Shown here piece after piece: positions 1 to 7,896 of a stretch of 64,000 nucleotides of DNA; within the stretch, counting starts at the first letter, position 1; each line of letters opens with the position of its first letter. The notes under the pieces are model-generated. The model did not search any database. It was not told where the DNA came from and worked only from the letters and a program-made list of their open reading frames with translations. The stretch spans positions 49,145 through 113,144 of the forward strand of contig JAMSKV010000013.1 of the NCBI GenBank assembly GCA_024515975.1, in the 5' to 3' direction. A program made the position numbers and the translations under genes. The DNA is from Endosaccharibacter trunci. Its GTDB lineage: Bacteria > Pseudomonadota > Alphaproteobacteria > Acetobacterales > Acetobacteraceae.

Positions 1-296
1 CCGGCGCGCTCGAAGGCCTGCGCCCAGCCGTGGTCGAACACGTATTCGCCGTAGGAATGCGATTTGGCGTACATCGGCGCGGCCGCCAGCAGCGTGCCTG
101 ACTCGTCGCGCAGAGCGGCGTGCTGCGGCAGCCAGCCGGTGCGCCGCCCTGTGGAGCCGCTTTCTTCCACCGCGCCGAGAAAGGCATGGCTGACGAACGG
201 GTTGGCGGCGCCGCCGCACGCATCCCATTCCGCCGGGTCGATCTCGGCGATGGAGCGGTGCAGGGACAAGGACAGGGTGGGCGCGCGATCGGGCAT
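1..296 (-). CDS. DUF482/FemAB-like GNAT acetyltransferase (C-terminus cut by window edge)
   Basis: The reverse strand stays open from an ATG at 296 to the left edge, giving 98 residues of N-terminal sequence. The read starts MPDRAPTLSLSLHRSIAEID and contains WDACGGAANPFVSHAFL and HSYGEYVFDHGWAQAF. These are the hallmark N-terminal blocks of the DUF482 (PF04339) family, a FemAB/GNAT-fold group described as possible peptidoglycan-related acyltransferases. The substrate is not established. It lies 47 bp downstream of the RidA gene on the same strand and is probably the last visible member of the TSCPD-RidA operon. The family call is firm; the biochemical role is open. Confidence 0.8.
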   Translation of the reverse strand, partial: MPDRAPTLSLSLHRSIAEIDPAEWDACGGAANPFVSHAFLGAVEESGSTGRRTGWLPQHAALRDESGTLLAAAPMYAKSHSYGEYVFDHGWAQAFERA

Positions 297-343
297 CGGC
301 TCGATATGGTCCTGCCTTGTCCGGAGCACAGCCCGGCGCGGTG

Positions 344-817
344 CTATTCGCCTTCGATCTCGAACAGCCCCTCGACCTCGACCGGCGCGTCGAGCGGCAG
401 GGACGGCACGCCGATGGTGGAGCGCGCATGACGGCCCTGCTCGCCGAACACCGCCACCGCGAGGTCGGAGGCGCCGTTCATCACCGTGGCGTGCTGCGTG
501 AAGTCGGGCGTGCAGGCGATGAAGCCGCCGAGGCGCACCACCCGCTTCACGCGCGACAGATCGCCGCCGAGCGCCGCATCCAGCTGGGCCAGGACGTTGA
601 CCATGCAGCGCCTGGCCGCATCGGCGCCGGCTTCCACCGAGACGGTGGCGCCCAGCTTGCCGATGGCGCTGAGCCGGCCCTCGACGAGCGGCAACTGGCC
701 GGACACGACCAGGAGTTGGCCGGTGCGGACGGCAGCGACGTAGTTCGCCACAGGAGAGGCCGCCTGCGGCAGGGCGATGCCGAGCGTCTCGAGACGTTGC
801 CGGGGGGTGGTGGTCAT
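344..817 (-). CDS. RidA/YjgF-family deaminase-like protein
   Basis: The product is 157 residues, longer than the roughly 130 of classic RidA. RidA proteins hydrolyse reactive enamine/imine intermediates released by PLP enzymes. The family signature is seen in VSGQLPLVEGRL near the N-terminus and in ARSTIGVPSLPLDAPVEVE near the C-terminus, where Arg about 132 matches the conserved substrate-carboxylate-binding arginine. The length and the AxxRCMVNVLAQLDAAL segment fit the longer RidA subgroup. The ATG overlaps the stop of the upstream TSCPD gene by 4 bp (ATGA), so translation is probably coupled. A second, shorter RidA paralogue lies at 59.2 kb. Family membership is clear; the physiological substrate is unknown. 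Confidence 0.88.
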   Translation of the reverse strand: MTTTPRQRLETLGIALPQAASPVANYVAAVRTGQLLVVSGQLPLVEGRLSAIGKLGATVSVEAGADAARRCMVNVLAQLDAALGGDLSRVKRVVRLGGFIACTPDFTQHATVMNGASDLAVAVFGEQGRHARSTIGVPSLPLDAPVEVEGLFEIEGE

Positions 818-2382
818 CCGCGTCCTCCTACCAGGCGAAGTGCCGCCCGGCCCGTGGTTCTCCTGGCGCCGGTCTCCGGCAGGTCGAGCGGCAGCATCGG
901 CCTGTCGTCCGGGTCGTGCGCGGCGCGCTCGTCATGCGGCGCGTCCGGCAGCGCCCGGCCGAGATAGGTCTCAGACAGGGCGCGGAAGGCGTAGTCGAGC
1001 AGCGAGGTGGCGTGGGCGATCTGCCCGTCGCCTTCCACCGCGCCCTGCGGACCGAAGCGCGTATAGGCGAAGGCCTCGACATAGGCGTCGAGCGGCACGC
1101 CGTGCTGGAGGCCGAGGCTGACGGCGCGTCCGAACGCATCCATCAGGCCGCGCATGGACGGGGTCTCGCGCGGCGGGGTGATGGTCAGCTCGCCCAGGCT
1201 GCCATCCTCGAACTCGCCGGTCTGGAGAAACAGGCGATGGCCGCCGATGGCGGCTTTCTGTGTGAAGCCGCGACGGCGATCGGGCAACATGCGACGCTGG
1301 GTGCCGGTGCTGGCCAGTGTCGGCTGGTGCTCGGGCAAAGGCGGCATCTCGTCGACGAGGCCGCTGAGTGCGCGATGCATGGCGAGCCAGGCGTCGCGTC
1401 CGGGGCGCGGCAGCACGCCATCGCCGGCCAGGCTGAGCGCCAGGGCCGCTTCCGGCGTCAGTCCGCGCCCGGCCAGACGCGCCAGCGTGCTTTCGGACAA
1501 GCGCCCATCCGGACGCAGCGGCGAGAAGATGGGGCCGAGGCCGCTGCCTTCCACGCCGAGCAGGCTGTCCACCGGACCGGGCCGGGAGAAGCCGGTGGCG
1601 AGGCGCGTGCCGCCGGCGGGCGAAGCGGTGCGCGCGGCGAGGGCGGCCAGGCCTGGAACCACGCAGCGTCCCGGCGGCCGGATCAGCGCCATCTGGCCGC
1701 CATCGCCGCCTTGCGCCACCAGGGCGGCGGCGTTGGCGAGGCAGCGCGCCACGTCGCGGCCGTTCTCGCCATCGTAATCGAGCCCGAGCCCGGCGAGGCA
1801 GGCGTCGAGATTGGACAGGAGCAGGATCGGCGACGAGCGGCCGGGTTCGGCGAGCAGGCGCAGCGCGCCGCACAGCGTGTCGAGCGCGGCGGCGTAGTCC
1901 TCGGTCTCGAAGCCGCTGCCAGGCTTCACGAACCTGGCAAGATTGAGCACGAAACCGGGACGCCCGCCCGGGTCGCCGCTCCAGATTCCCTCGGTCGGCG
2001 CGGCGCGGCGGCGGAGCAGCAGCAGGCCGAGTTCGCGTCCGAGCGCGGGAGGCGCGCCGGGCAGGGCGGCGATCCGGTCGATCCAGGCATTGGCCGCGCC
2101 GGACAGGATCACGGAGCCGTCGCCCGGGAGGAGGGCCGCGAGCGCCCCGGCGGCGCTGTCGTCCCAGTCGGCGGGCAGGGTGATGTGGCGCGGATTGCAG
2201 TCCGGGTCGGCGGCCTCGTAGGCGTTGCGCATGCGCACGCCGTTCCAGCGCCGGCGCGACTCGGCGGCGGCCGGCCCGGCCAGCTCGCCCGTCTGGCCGT
2301 TGACCCGGGGTTCACCCTGGGCGCGCCCTTTGCCGCGGCGTGCGGTGGAACGGGATGGCGGGTCGGGCGGGTCGTTGCGCAT
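814..2382 (-). CDS. TSCPD-domain protein resembling the C-terminal part of class II ribonucleotide reductase
   Basis: The product is about 522 residues from ATG 2382; an internal ATG at 2232 would give 472. The C-terminal 150 residues (FLQTGEFEDGSLGELTITPP, then AVSLGLQHGVPLDAYVEAFA) match the end of B12-dependent ribonucleotide reductase NrdJ. I see none of the reductase core, such as the catalytic cysteines or cobalamin-binding loops; the first 350 residues are Ala/Leu/Gly-rich and unfamiliar. The protein is therefore better described as a stand-alone TSCPD protein than as a reductase. The N-terminal RRRWNGVRMRNAYEADPD-like stretch (around 2230) recalls the start of NrdJ-type proteins, which supports the longer start. 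It leads an operon with RidA and DUF482. Catalytic activity is doubtful. Confidence 0.75.
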   Translation of the reverse strand: MRNDPPDPPSRSTARRGKGRAQGEPRVNGQTGELAGPAAAESRRRWNGVRMRNAYEAADPDCNPRHITLPADWDDSAAGALAALLPGDGSVILSGAANAWIDRIAALPGAPPALGRELGLLLLRRRAAPTEGIWSGDPGGRPGFVLNLARFVKPGSGFETEDYAAALDTLCGALRLLAEPGRSSPILLLSNLDACLAGLGLDYDGENGRDVARCLANAAALVAQGGDGGQMALIRPPGRCVVPGLAALAARTASPAGGTRLATGFSRPGPVDSLLGVEGSGLGPIFSPLRPDGRLSESTLARLAGRGLTPEAALALSLAGDGVLPRPGRDAWLAMHRALSGLVDEMPPLPEHQPTLASTGTQRRMLPDRRRGFTQKAAIGGHRLFLQTGEFEDGSLGELTITPPRETPSMRGLMDAFGRAVSLGLQHGVPLDAYVEAFAYTRFGPQGAVEGDGQIAHATSLLDYAFRALSETYLGRALPDAPHDERAAHDPDDRPMLPLDLPETGARRTTGRAALRLVGGRG

Positions 2383-2502
2383 TCCCCAAGCTAGACCGGC
2401 GCCGCCCCGGGCGGAAGCGGTTCTCCGGTCCCGCGGAAGGCTTTGGCGAGAATGCTTTGGCCCGGATGGACCGGGACGGGAACGCCGCCTAAGATGCACG
2501 CC

Positions 2503-2862
2503 ATGACAGCGATCGGCACCCGACTTTTCACCATGCTTCGCGGGCGGCTGATCGGCCGCGACGCGGACGGGCGTGCGTACTATCAGGAGCGCGGTCCCGG
2601 CGGCTACACCAACCGGCCGCGACGCTGGGTGATCTATAACGGCCGCGAGGACGCGTCTTCCGTGCCGGCGGAATGGTGGAACTGGCTGCATCACGTCGAG
2701 GACGCGCCGCTGCAGCCCAGCGTGCGCAAGCCCTGGCAGTTGCCGTTCCTGCCCAACCGTACCGGTGAGGCGGACGGCTATCATCCGCAGGGCAGCGATT
2801 ATCGCGGCGGTCTGCGTCCGAGCGCGACCGGCGATTACGAATCCTGGACCCCGGATCACTGA
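2503..2862 (+). CDS. NADH:ubiquinone oxidoreductase subunit NDUFA12 family
   Basis: The product is a 119-residue homologue of the complex I accessory subunit NDUFA12 (B17.2), a peripheral-arm protein found in alphaproteobacteria and mitochondria. Family features are GTRLFTMLRGRLIGRDADGR at the start, YYQERGPGGYTNRPRRWVIY, and the PAEWWNWLHH core. The start at 2503 (MTAIGTR) has an AAGA-like ribosome site 8 bp upstream; an in-frame ATG at 2494 would add MHA. It faces away from the TSCPD gene and starts a rightward run with mlaD. The order NDUFA12-MlaD-DUF2155 is common in alphaproteobacteria, which supports the call. Confidence 0.93.
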   Translation: MTAIGTRLFTMLRGRLIGRDADGRAYYQERGPGGYTNRPRRWVIYNGREDASSVPAEWWNWLHHVEDAPLQPSVRKPWQLPFLPNRTGEADGYHPQGSDYRGGLRPSATGDYESWTPDH

Positions 2863-2865
2863 TCG

Positions 2866-3510
2866 ATGAGCGGCATCAGCCAGGCGGACGCACAAGGTCG
2901 CGCCCAGGGACGCTCTATGGGCCGTTCCATGGGCGGCGCGAAGGGCGGGCTCGAGTTCGGAGTCGGGGTGGTGGTTCTGGCGGGCCTGGCGGCGCTGCTG
3001 GCGTTCGCCCTGCTCGGTAGTGGCCGCAAGGCGGCCACGGGCTATGAGATCAGCGCGCGCTTTCCCCATATCGACGGGCTGGAGATCGGTTCGCCGGTGA
3101 AGCTGGCCGGCGTCCAGGTCGGGCAGGTCACGTCCGAGCGGATCGACCCGAAGAGCTTCCAGGCGGTGGTCCGGTTCTCGGTCGCGAACGACATCCATCT
3201 GCCCGAGGACAGCGCCGCGATCATCACCAGTGACAGCCTGCTGGGCGGCAAGTATCTGGCGCTCAATCCGGGCGGGTCCGAGACGATGATCAAGCCCGGG
3301 GGCCAGATCGACCTCACCCAGGGCTCGATCAGCCTGGAGCAGTTGCTGAGCAAGTTCATTTTCAGCGTCACCGATGCGATGTCCTCCAAGAAGGGCGGCG
3401 ACGCACCGGTCGGTGGCGCGCCCGGAAACGCACCTCTGAGCGCACCCGGAAACGGTCCCGCTTCCGTCCCGGGGGCGCAACCCGCGCCGGCGGCTGGCCC
3501 AACGCCGTGA
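2866..3510 (+). CDS. mlaD: Outer membrane lipid asymmetry maintenance protein MlaD
   Basis: The product (214 aa) is the periplasmic substrate-binding subunit of the Mla phospholipid transporter. A single N-terminal anchor lies at about residues 29-50 (EFGVGVVVLAGLAALLAFAL). The MCE domain follows, with YEISARFPHIDGLEIGSPVKL and AGVQVGQVTSERID, then DSLLGGKYLALNPGG. The tail after about residue 175 is a low-complexity Gly/Pro/Ala stretch. The rest of the Mla transporter (mlaE, mlaF) is not in this window. The TGA stop overlaps the GTG start of the next small gene. Confidence 0.93.
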   Translation: MSGISQADAQGRAQGRSMGRSMGGAKGGLEFGVGVVVLAGLAALLAFALLGSGRKAATGYEISARFPHIDGLEIGSPVKLAGVQVGQVTSERIDPKSFQAVVRFSVANDIHLPEDSAAIITSDSLLGGKYLALNPGGSETMIKPGGQIDLTQGSISLEQLLSKFIFSVTDAMSSKKGGDAPVGGAPGNAPLSAPGNGPASVPGAQPAPAAGPTP

Positions 3511-3713
3511 CGGTGTGGCCAGGACGGGACGGCGCACCGGTCTCGTGCAACGAGAAACTGAAGGTCCTGGCCGAGAACGAGCGCGAGCTGCGCTCGGTGA
3601 TGAGCGACGCTTTCGACGACGCCGTGCTGATGGGCGTCGATCCGGAGGCGATGCGGGCGCTGCTGGTGGAGATGGTGCGAAGCCTGCCGGGGCCGGCGGG
3701 AGCGCCCTCGTGA
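3507..3713 (+). CDS. Small conserved protein coupled to mlaD
   Basis: This is a 68-residue protein starting at GTG 3507, overlapping the mlaD stop by 4 bp (GTGA); its own stop overlaps the GTG of the DUF2155 gene by 4 bp as well. I do not recognise a named family. Residues 14-60 (CNEKLKVLAENERELRSVMS, then DAFDDAVLMGVDPEAMRALL) look like a compact charged three-helix cytoplasmic protein with no signal peptide or membrane segment. Tight coupling on both sides and non-random composition make it a likely real gene. Confidence 0.65.
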   Translation: MTVWPGRDGAPVSCNEKLKVLAENERELRSVMSDAFDDAVLMGVDPEAMRALLVEMVRSLPGPAGAPS

Positions 3714-4426
3714 AGCGCGCTTTTCTCGCCGCGTTGCTGGTCTCGCCCGCCTCCGCACTGGCGGCGGACTATGTGCCGCCGCCGATCATGCCGCTGCCCA
3801 ATGCCTGGCAGGGGCGTTCCACCGGTGTGGTGCGGATCCTGGATAAGCTGGATGCGCGCGTGGAGGTGCTCACGCTCGCGCCCGGGCAGACCGGGCACTA
3901 CAAGAGCCTGTCGGTCACGCTGCGGGCCTGCATGGATCGGCCGGACGGCATCCCGCACGATTCCGCGGCCTTTCTCGACGTGCAGGACGGCCACGGCAAC
4001 GGCCAGCCCTTCACCGGCTGGACCTTCGCCAACGAGCCGTCGATCGGCGTGTTCGAAAGCCCGATCTATGGCGTTCAGCTGGTGAACTGCCAGGGCGACA
4101 AGGTGGCTCCGCTGGCGCCGCCTTTGCCGGCGCCCGTGCCGGCGCCGCCCGGTTTGCTGAACAACGTTCCCCAGGCGCCCGCGCCATCGACGGGCGGGCC
4201 GGATGCGGGCGATACCGGTTCCGATCTCACGGCGCCGGATGCCGTCGACCAGGGCCAGCCCGATATCCAGCCGCCCCCGCCCGGCCCGCCGTCCAACACG
4301 CCGGCCAGCCATCCGCCCAGCCCTCCGCCTGGCACCCTGTCCGCTCCCGCCGCCGACTCTCCGGCTCCTTCGGACGGGGCGCCGGATGCGGTCTATCCTT
4401 CGGGCGCACCGCCGAAACGACGTTGA
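3710..4426 (+). CDS. DUF2155-domain exported protein
   Basis: The product is 238 residues from GTG 3710. It begins with a short signal peptide (VKRAFLAALLVSPASALAAD, cleavage likely after ALA). The DUF2155 domain (about residues 20-125) shows AWQGRSTGVVRILDKLDARV, LTLAPGQTGHYKSLSVTLRA and FTGWTFANEPSIGVFESPIY. The last 110 residues are an extended Pro/Ala/Ser-rich tail, typical of disordered envelope segments. The function of DUF2155 is not established; the constant link to mlaD and NDUFA12 suggests an envelope role. Start chosen because it overlaps the preceding stop and opens directly into the signal peptide. Confidence 0.88.
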   Translation: MKRAFLAALLVSPASALAADYVPPPIMPLPNAWQGRSTGVVRILDKLDARVEVLTLAPGQTGHYKSLSVTLRACMDRPDGIPHDSAAFLDVQDGHGNGQPFTGWTFANEPSIGVFESPIYGVQLVNCQGDKVAPLAPPLPAPVPAPPGLLNNVPQAPAPSTGGPDAGDTGSDLTAPDAVDQGQPDIQPPPPGPPSNTPASHPPSPPPGTLSAPAADSPAPSDGAPDAVYPSGAPPKRR

Positions 4427-4475
4427 GATCGCGGGCGCGCCGGAACCGGCTCCTGCCGGGCCTGTTTTCATCGCC

Positions 4476-5246
4476 ATGAGCTCGACCATGCCTCACCCGT
4501 CCCGCTTCGATCGCCTGCCGCCGCCGGCACGCGCTGCCTTTCTGCTCGATTTCGACGGCACGCTCGTCGACATCGCGCCGACGCCGGAATCGGTCACCGT
4601 GCCGCCTGGCCTGCGCGACACGCTGCTCGCGTTGCGCCATGTCTGCGGCGATGCCCTGGCGGTGGTGAGCGGCCGGCCGATCGACCAGATCGACCATTTC
4701 CTGCCCGACACTCCCTTCGCCGTGGCGGGCGAGCACGGCATCGCGGTGCGTCACCGGCCCGGCGGCGCGATCGAACGTGCCACCTTGCCGCCGCTGCCCG
4801 AGCCCTGGATCGCGGCCTGCGAGCGGATTGCCTCGGCGTTTCCGGGCGCGCGCGTGGAGCGCAAGAAGGCCGGGCTGGTGCTGCATTTTCGTGCCGTGCC
4901 GGAGGCCGGCGAGGCGATCCGCGCCGAAGCCGAGCGTCTGATCGCCGAGGGCGAAGGCAGCGGTCAGTTCCATATCCAGGCCGCCAAGATGGCCTGGGAG
5001 ATCAAGCCGGACGGCGTCAGCAAGGAAAACGCGGTGCGGGCGCTGATGCAGACGGCGCCGTTCAGCGGACGCCTGCCGGTGTTCGTCGGCGACGACGTGA
5101 CCGACGAGGACGGGATCCGCGGCGCGGAGGCGCTCGGCGGAACAGGATTCCGTATTCCGGCCGACTTTCCCGATCCGGATGCGTTCCGCGCCTGGCTGCA
5201 GCGCCTGTCGCGAACCGCGCCAGGGGCCGATTCATGGCAAGACTAG
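4476..5246 (+). CDS. otsB: Trehalose-6-phosphate phosphatase
   Basis: The product is 256 residues. It dephosphorylates trehalose 6-phosphate to trehalose in the cytoplasm, as the partner of OtsA. The HAD phosphatase motif I is FLLDFDGTLVDIAP (nucleophile Asp and second Asp of DxDGT), motif II follows at VVSGRPIDQI, and motif III/IV is the acidic VFVGDDVTDEDG. The family signature GEHGIAVRH is present. Start at ATG 4476 (MSSTMPHPSRF); another ATG at 4488 would remove four residues. The 3' end overlaps otsA by 13 bp, so the pair is co-translated. Confidence 0.96.
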   Translation: MSSTMPHPSRFDRLPPPARAAFLLDFDGTLVDIAPTPESVTVPPGLRDTLLALRHVCGDALAVVSGRPIDQIDHFLPDTPFAVAGEHGIAVRHRPGGAIERATLPPLPEPWIAACERIASAFPGARVERKKAGLVLHFRAVPEAGEAIRAEAERLIAEGEGSGQFHIQAAKMAWEIKPDGVSKENAVRALMQTAPFSGRLPVFVGDDVTDEDGIRGAEALGGTGFRIPADFPDPDAFRAWLQRLSRTAPGADSWQD

Positions 5247-6592
5247 TCATCGTTTCCAACCGCGTTCCGTCGCCGCGCGAGGTGACGCAGGCGGCGGGCG
5301 GGCTCACGGTGGGGCTGGCGGACGCCATCAGAGGTCAGCCGAGCCTGTGGTTCGGCTGGTCCGGCGGCACGGACGGGGTGGACGGCACCGATCCCGCGCC
5401 CGGGATCACGGTGCAGGACAACGTGACCTACGCCACCATTCCCCTCTCCGAGCGCCAGCTGAAGGGGTTCTACCAGGGCTTCTCCAACGGCATCCTGTGG
5501 CCGGTCTGCCATTATCGCGTCGGCCTGATGAACTACAGCCGCGACGAGCTGGAGACCTATCTGGAGGTCAACCGGCTCTATGCGCGCGCCCTGGCGCCGC
5601 TGTTGCAGCCGGACGACACGATCTGGGTTCAGGACTACCAGCTTTTCCCGCTGGGCGAGGCGCTGCGCGCCGAGGGGGTGAACGCCCGGATCGGCTTCTT
5701 CCTGCATATTCCGTTTCCGCCGGAGCAGTTGTTCCGTGCCATGCCGGGCGCCGATCTGCTGCTGCGCGATCTGGCTGCCTACGACCTGATCGGCGTGCAG
5801 ACCGAGCAGGATGCCGGCAATCTCCGCGGTGCCCTGCGGGCTGTCGGTGTGGAAAGGCCGGTAGGCGCCTTCCCGATCGGTATCGATCCGGAGAGCTTCG
5901 CCCGTCAGGCCGCGCGGGGCGAGAACACCAGGGAAATGGGCCGCTTTCTCGACGCGCTCGGCGGCCGGTCGCTGATCCTGGGCGTGGACCGGCTCGATTA
6001 TTCCAAGGGCATTCCCGAGCGGTTCCGTGGCTTCGATCGTCTGTTGAAGCGCTTTCCCGAGCATCGCAACAAGGTCAGCTTTCTGCAGATCGCGCCCGTG
6101 TCGCGTGGCGACGTGGCGGAGTACCAGGCGCTGCGGCGCGAGCTGGACGAGCTGGCCGGACGGATCAATGGCGAATGGGCGGAGATCGACTGGCTGCCGC
6201 TGCGCTACATCACCCGTCCGATCTCGCGGAAGGTCCTGGCGAGCGTGCATCGCCACGCCCAGATCGGCCTGGTCACGCCGCTTCGCGACGGCATGAATCT
6301 GGTGGCCAAGGAATACGTGGCAGCGCAGAATCCGGCCGATCCCGGCGTACTGATCCTGTCGCGCTTCGCCGGCGCCGCGCCGGAACTGGGCGATGCGCTT
6401 CTGGTCAATCCGCTCGATCCGGACGAGATCGCCGAGGCGCTGGACCAGGCGCTGCGGATGGGTCGGGACGAGCGCGTCACGCGCTGGACCGGAATGAACA
6501 CGGCGATCCACGCTGCCACGGCGGCAAGCTGGGCCGCCGACTTCCTGCGCGCGCTTGGCGAAACCCCCGACCCCAGGGGGGCCGTCGCATGA
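5234..6592 (+). CDS. otsA: Trehalose-6-phosphate synthase (GT20)
   Basis: The product is 452 residues, the normal size for bacterial OtsA. It joins UDP- or ADP-glucose to glucose 6-phosphate. Visible signatures are LVIVSNRVPSPRE at the N-terminus with the GGL loop, the WVQDYQLFPLGEALR active-site region, the GVDRLDYSKGIPERFRGFDR donor and phosphate-binding block, and the C-terminal PLRDGMNLVAKEYVAAQ motif. The osmoprotectant trehalose is its expected product through OtsB. ATGA overlap with dsbB downstream. Confidence 0.97.
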   Translation: MARLVIVSNRVPSPREVTQAAGGLTVGLADAIRGQPSLWFGWSGGTDGVDGTDPAPGITVQDNVTYATIPLSERQLKGFYQGFSNGILWPVCHYRVGLMNYSRDELETYLEVNRLYARALAPLLQPDDTIWVQDYQLFPLGEALRAEGVNARIGFFLHIPFPPEQLFRAMPGADLLLRDLAAYDLIGVQTEQDAGNLRGALRAVGVERPVGAFPIGIDPESFARQAARGENTREMGRFLDALGGRSLILGVDRLDYSKGIPERFRGFDRLLKRFPEHRNKVSFLQIAPVSRGDVAEYQALRRELDELAGRINGEWAEIDWLPLRYITRPISRKVLASVHRHAQIGLVTPLRDGMNLVAKEYVAAQNPADPGVLILSRFAGAAPELGDALLVNPLDPDEIAEALDQALRMGRDERVTRWTGMNTAIHAATAASWAADFLRALGETPDPRGAVA

Positions 6593-7116
6593 TCGCAGGG
6601 CGCGATGCGCTCGGGCGCGGGCTGTTCTGCGCGTTCGCCGGCGGGTTTGCCCTGGTGTTCGCCTTCTGGCTCGAGCACGCGCAGGGCATGGCGCCGTGCG
6701 CGCTGTGCCTCTGGGAACGGGTGCCGTATCGGCTGCTCCTGGGAACAGGGATCGTCTGGGCCCTGTTCGGCTTTTTCGGACGAACGGCCCGCCCGATCTG
6801 GGCCCTGGCCATGCTATTCGCCTGCGGCGCTCTGGTGCTGAGCGGGCTTCACGTGGGGGTCGAGCAGGGCTGGTGGCCGAGTCCGCTCCCGGAATGCCAG
6901 GCGCCGCATTTTCGGCCCGGTCTGTCGTTCGCGGAGCGTCTCGCGGCGATGCCGGCGCGTCCGGCCAAGCCGTGCGACGCGGCCAATCCGCTATTTCCCG
7001 GCTCGCCGGTTTCCGTGGTCAGCGCCGGCTTCGCCTATGCGCTGGTTCTGTGCCTGGTCCTGCTGGCGGCAGGGCCGGGGCGTCGCCGCCGGTTCTTCGG
7101 TACGCGCCACGGCTGA
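6589..7116 (+). CDS. dsbB: Disulfide bond formation protein B
   Basis: The product is a 175-residue inner-membrane quinone reductase-type protein that reoxidises DsbA. The first cysteine pair is in APCALCLWERVPYR (Cys37 and Cys40, followed by the conserved Trp-Glu-Arg that contacts quinone). The second pair is PECQAPH and KPCDAAN in the long periplasmic loop. Four membrane segments can be traced. The ATG overlaps the otsA stop by 4 bp. A perfect GC-rich hairpin follows at 7119. Confidence 0.93.
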   Translation: MIAGRDALGRGLFCAFAGGFALVFAFWLEHAQGMAPCALCLWERVPYRLLLGTGIVWALFGFFGRTARPIWALAMLFACGALVLSGLHVGVEQGWWPSPLPECQAPHFRPGLSFAERLAAMPARPAKPCDAANPLFPGSPVSVVSAGFAYALVLCLVLLAAGPGRRRRFFGTRHG

Positions 7117-7118
7117 GC

Positions 7119-7140
7119 GGGCGGAAGCGCGCTTCCGCCC
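7119..7140. terminator. Perfect GC-rich hairpin between convergent dsbB and DUF1328 genes
   Basis: A 10-bp stem GGGCGGAAGC/GCTTCCGCCC surrounds a GC dinucleotide, 2 bp after the dsbB stop. There is no T-run on either side, so it may act as a transcription barrier or RNA 3' end stabiliser rather than as a classical intrinsic terminator. Confidence 0.5.
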
Positions 7141-7159
7141 TCCAGATCAGTGGGAAAGG

Positions 7160-7336
7160 TCACAGGCGACGATTGCGGCTGCGGCCGTAGAACAGGCTGA
7201 TCAGGAACAGCACCAGGAAGACGAAGAACAGGATCTTGCCGATCTCCGCAGCGCCCGCGGCGATCCCACCGAAGCCGAACACGGCGGCGATCAGAGCAAT
7301 GACCAGGAAGATCAGCGTCCAGCGAAGAAGATCCAT
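7160..7336 (-). CDS. DUF1328 small membrane protein (YtjA-like)
   Basis: The product is 58 residues from ATG 7336, preceded by a GGGAG ribosome site. Two hydrophobic helices carry the family pattern [20 protein letters not shown] then [20 protein letters not shown], ending in a short basic tail (YGRSRNRRL). DUF1328/YtjA proteins are tiny inner-membrane proteins of unknown role. The reading frame extends 24 codons further upstream, but without a better start site. Confidence 0.88.
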   Translation of the reverse strand: MDLLRWTLIFLVIALIAAVFGFGGIAAGAAEIGKILFFVFLVLFLISLFYGRSRNRRL

Positions 7337-7430
7337 TGTTGTCGCTCCCTGGGACGCGGCAAGACCGCGATCCGGCGATTGAGATTGACGGCGTAACGTC
7401 CAGCCCATGCCCGGGATGCGCGGCCCCGCT

Positions 7431-7883
7431 TCAGAAATAATGCAGGGTGACGGTGACGGCGTGGTCGCCCGGCCCCAGCGTTATCGCGCTGGCGGCGAAG
7501 GAGGGCGGTCCGAAGCGTAGGCTGGGATCGCGCGAGAAGCCGGTCCCGTCGCGCGGTACGCCCAGGAACGTCCGGCGCAGATGGCCGGCATCGGTGGAGT
7601 CCTGATAGGCGGCAATGGCGTAGGTGCCGGGCTGCACCGGGATGCGAGCGACCACCCGCCCCGGCTCGGACGGGACGACGGCGTGGAACCGGCAGGACTC
7701 GCCGAGGAATTCCGCCTTGGTGCAGACGCCGATCCGCACATGGCCGCGTGCGTCGTGCACATTGGCGACGGTGACGGTCAGGATGCCGGCGTCGTTGCCT
7801 CCCTTCGCCCCGGATCGAGCGGCGGGGGCGGCGGCCAGCAGCAGCGGGGAAAGGGCGGTCAGCCCGAGGACGATGCGGTTCAT
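7431..7883 (-). CDS. DUF2141 exported protein, last gene of the carotenoid operon
   Basis: The product is 150 residues, beginning with a signal peptide ([20 protein letters not shown]). The DUF2141 domain shows [34 protein letters not shown] and [20 protein letters not shown], ending in a beta-strand-rich segment. It is predicted to be a periplasmic beta-sandwich. DUF2141 genes recur beside carotenoid genes in alphaproteobacteria, to my knowledge, but no activity has been assigned. It lies 13 bp after the glycosyltransferase stop on the same strand, which suggests co-transcription. Confidence 0.85.
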   Translation of the reverse strand: MNRIVLGLTALSPLLLAAAPAARSGAKGGNDAGILTVTVANVHDARGHVRIGVCTKAEFLGESCRFHAVVPSEPGRVVARIPVQPGTYAIAAYQDSTDAGHLRRTFLGVPRDGTGFSRDPSLRFGPPSFAASAITLGPGDHAVTVTLHYF

Positions 7884-7896
7884 GCGCCGCCTCCGT

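Noticed and set aside
2400..3537. Possible extension of the TSCPD gene leftward frame far upstream through NDUFA12 and mlaD
   Set aside because: The upstream part is antisense to two well-recognised genes and shows no similarity to reductase or TSCPD proteins; the start at 2382 fits better.
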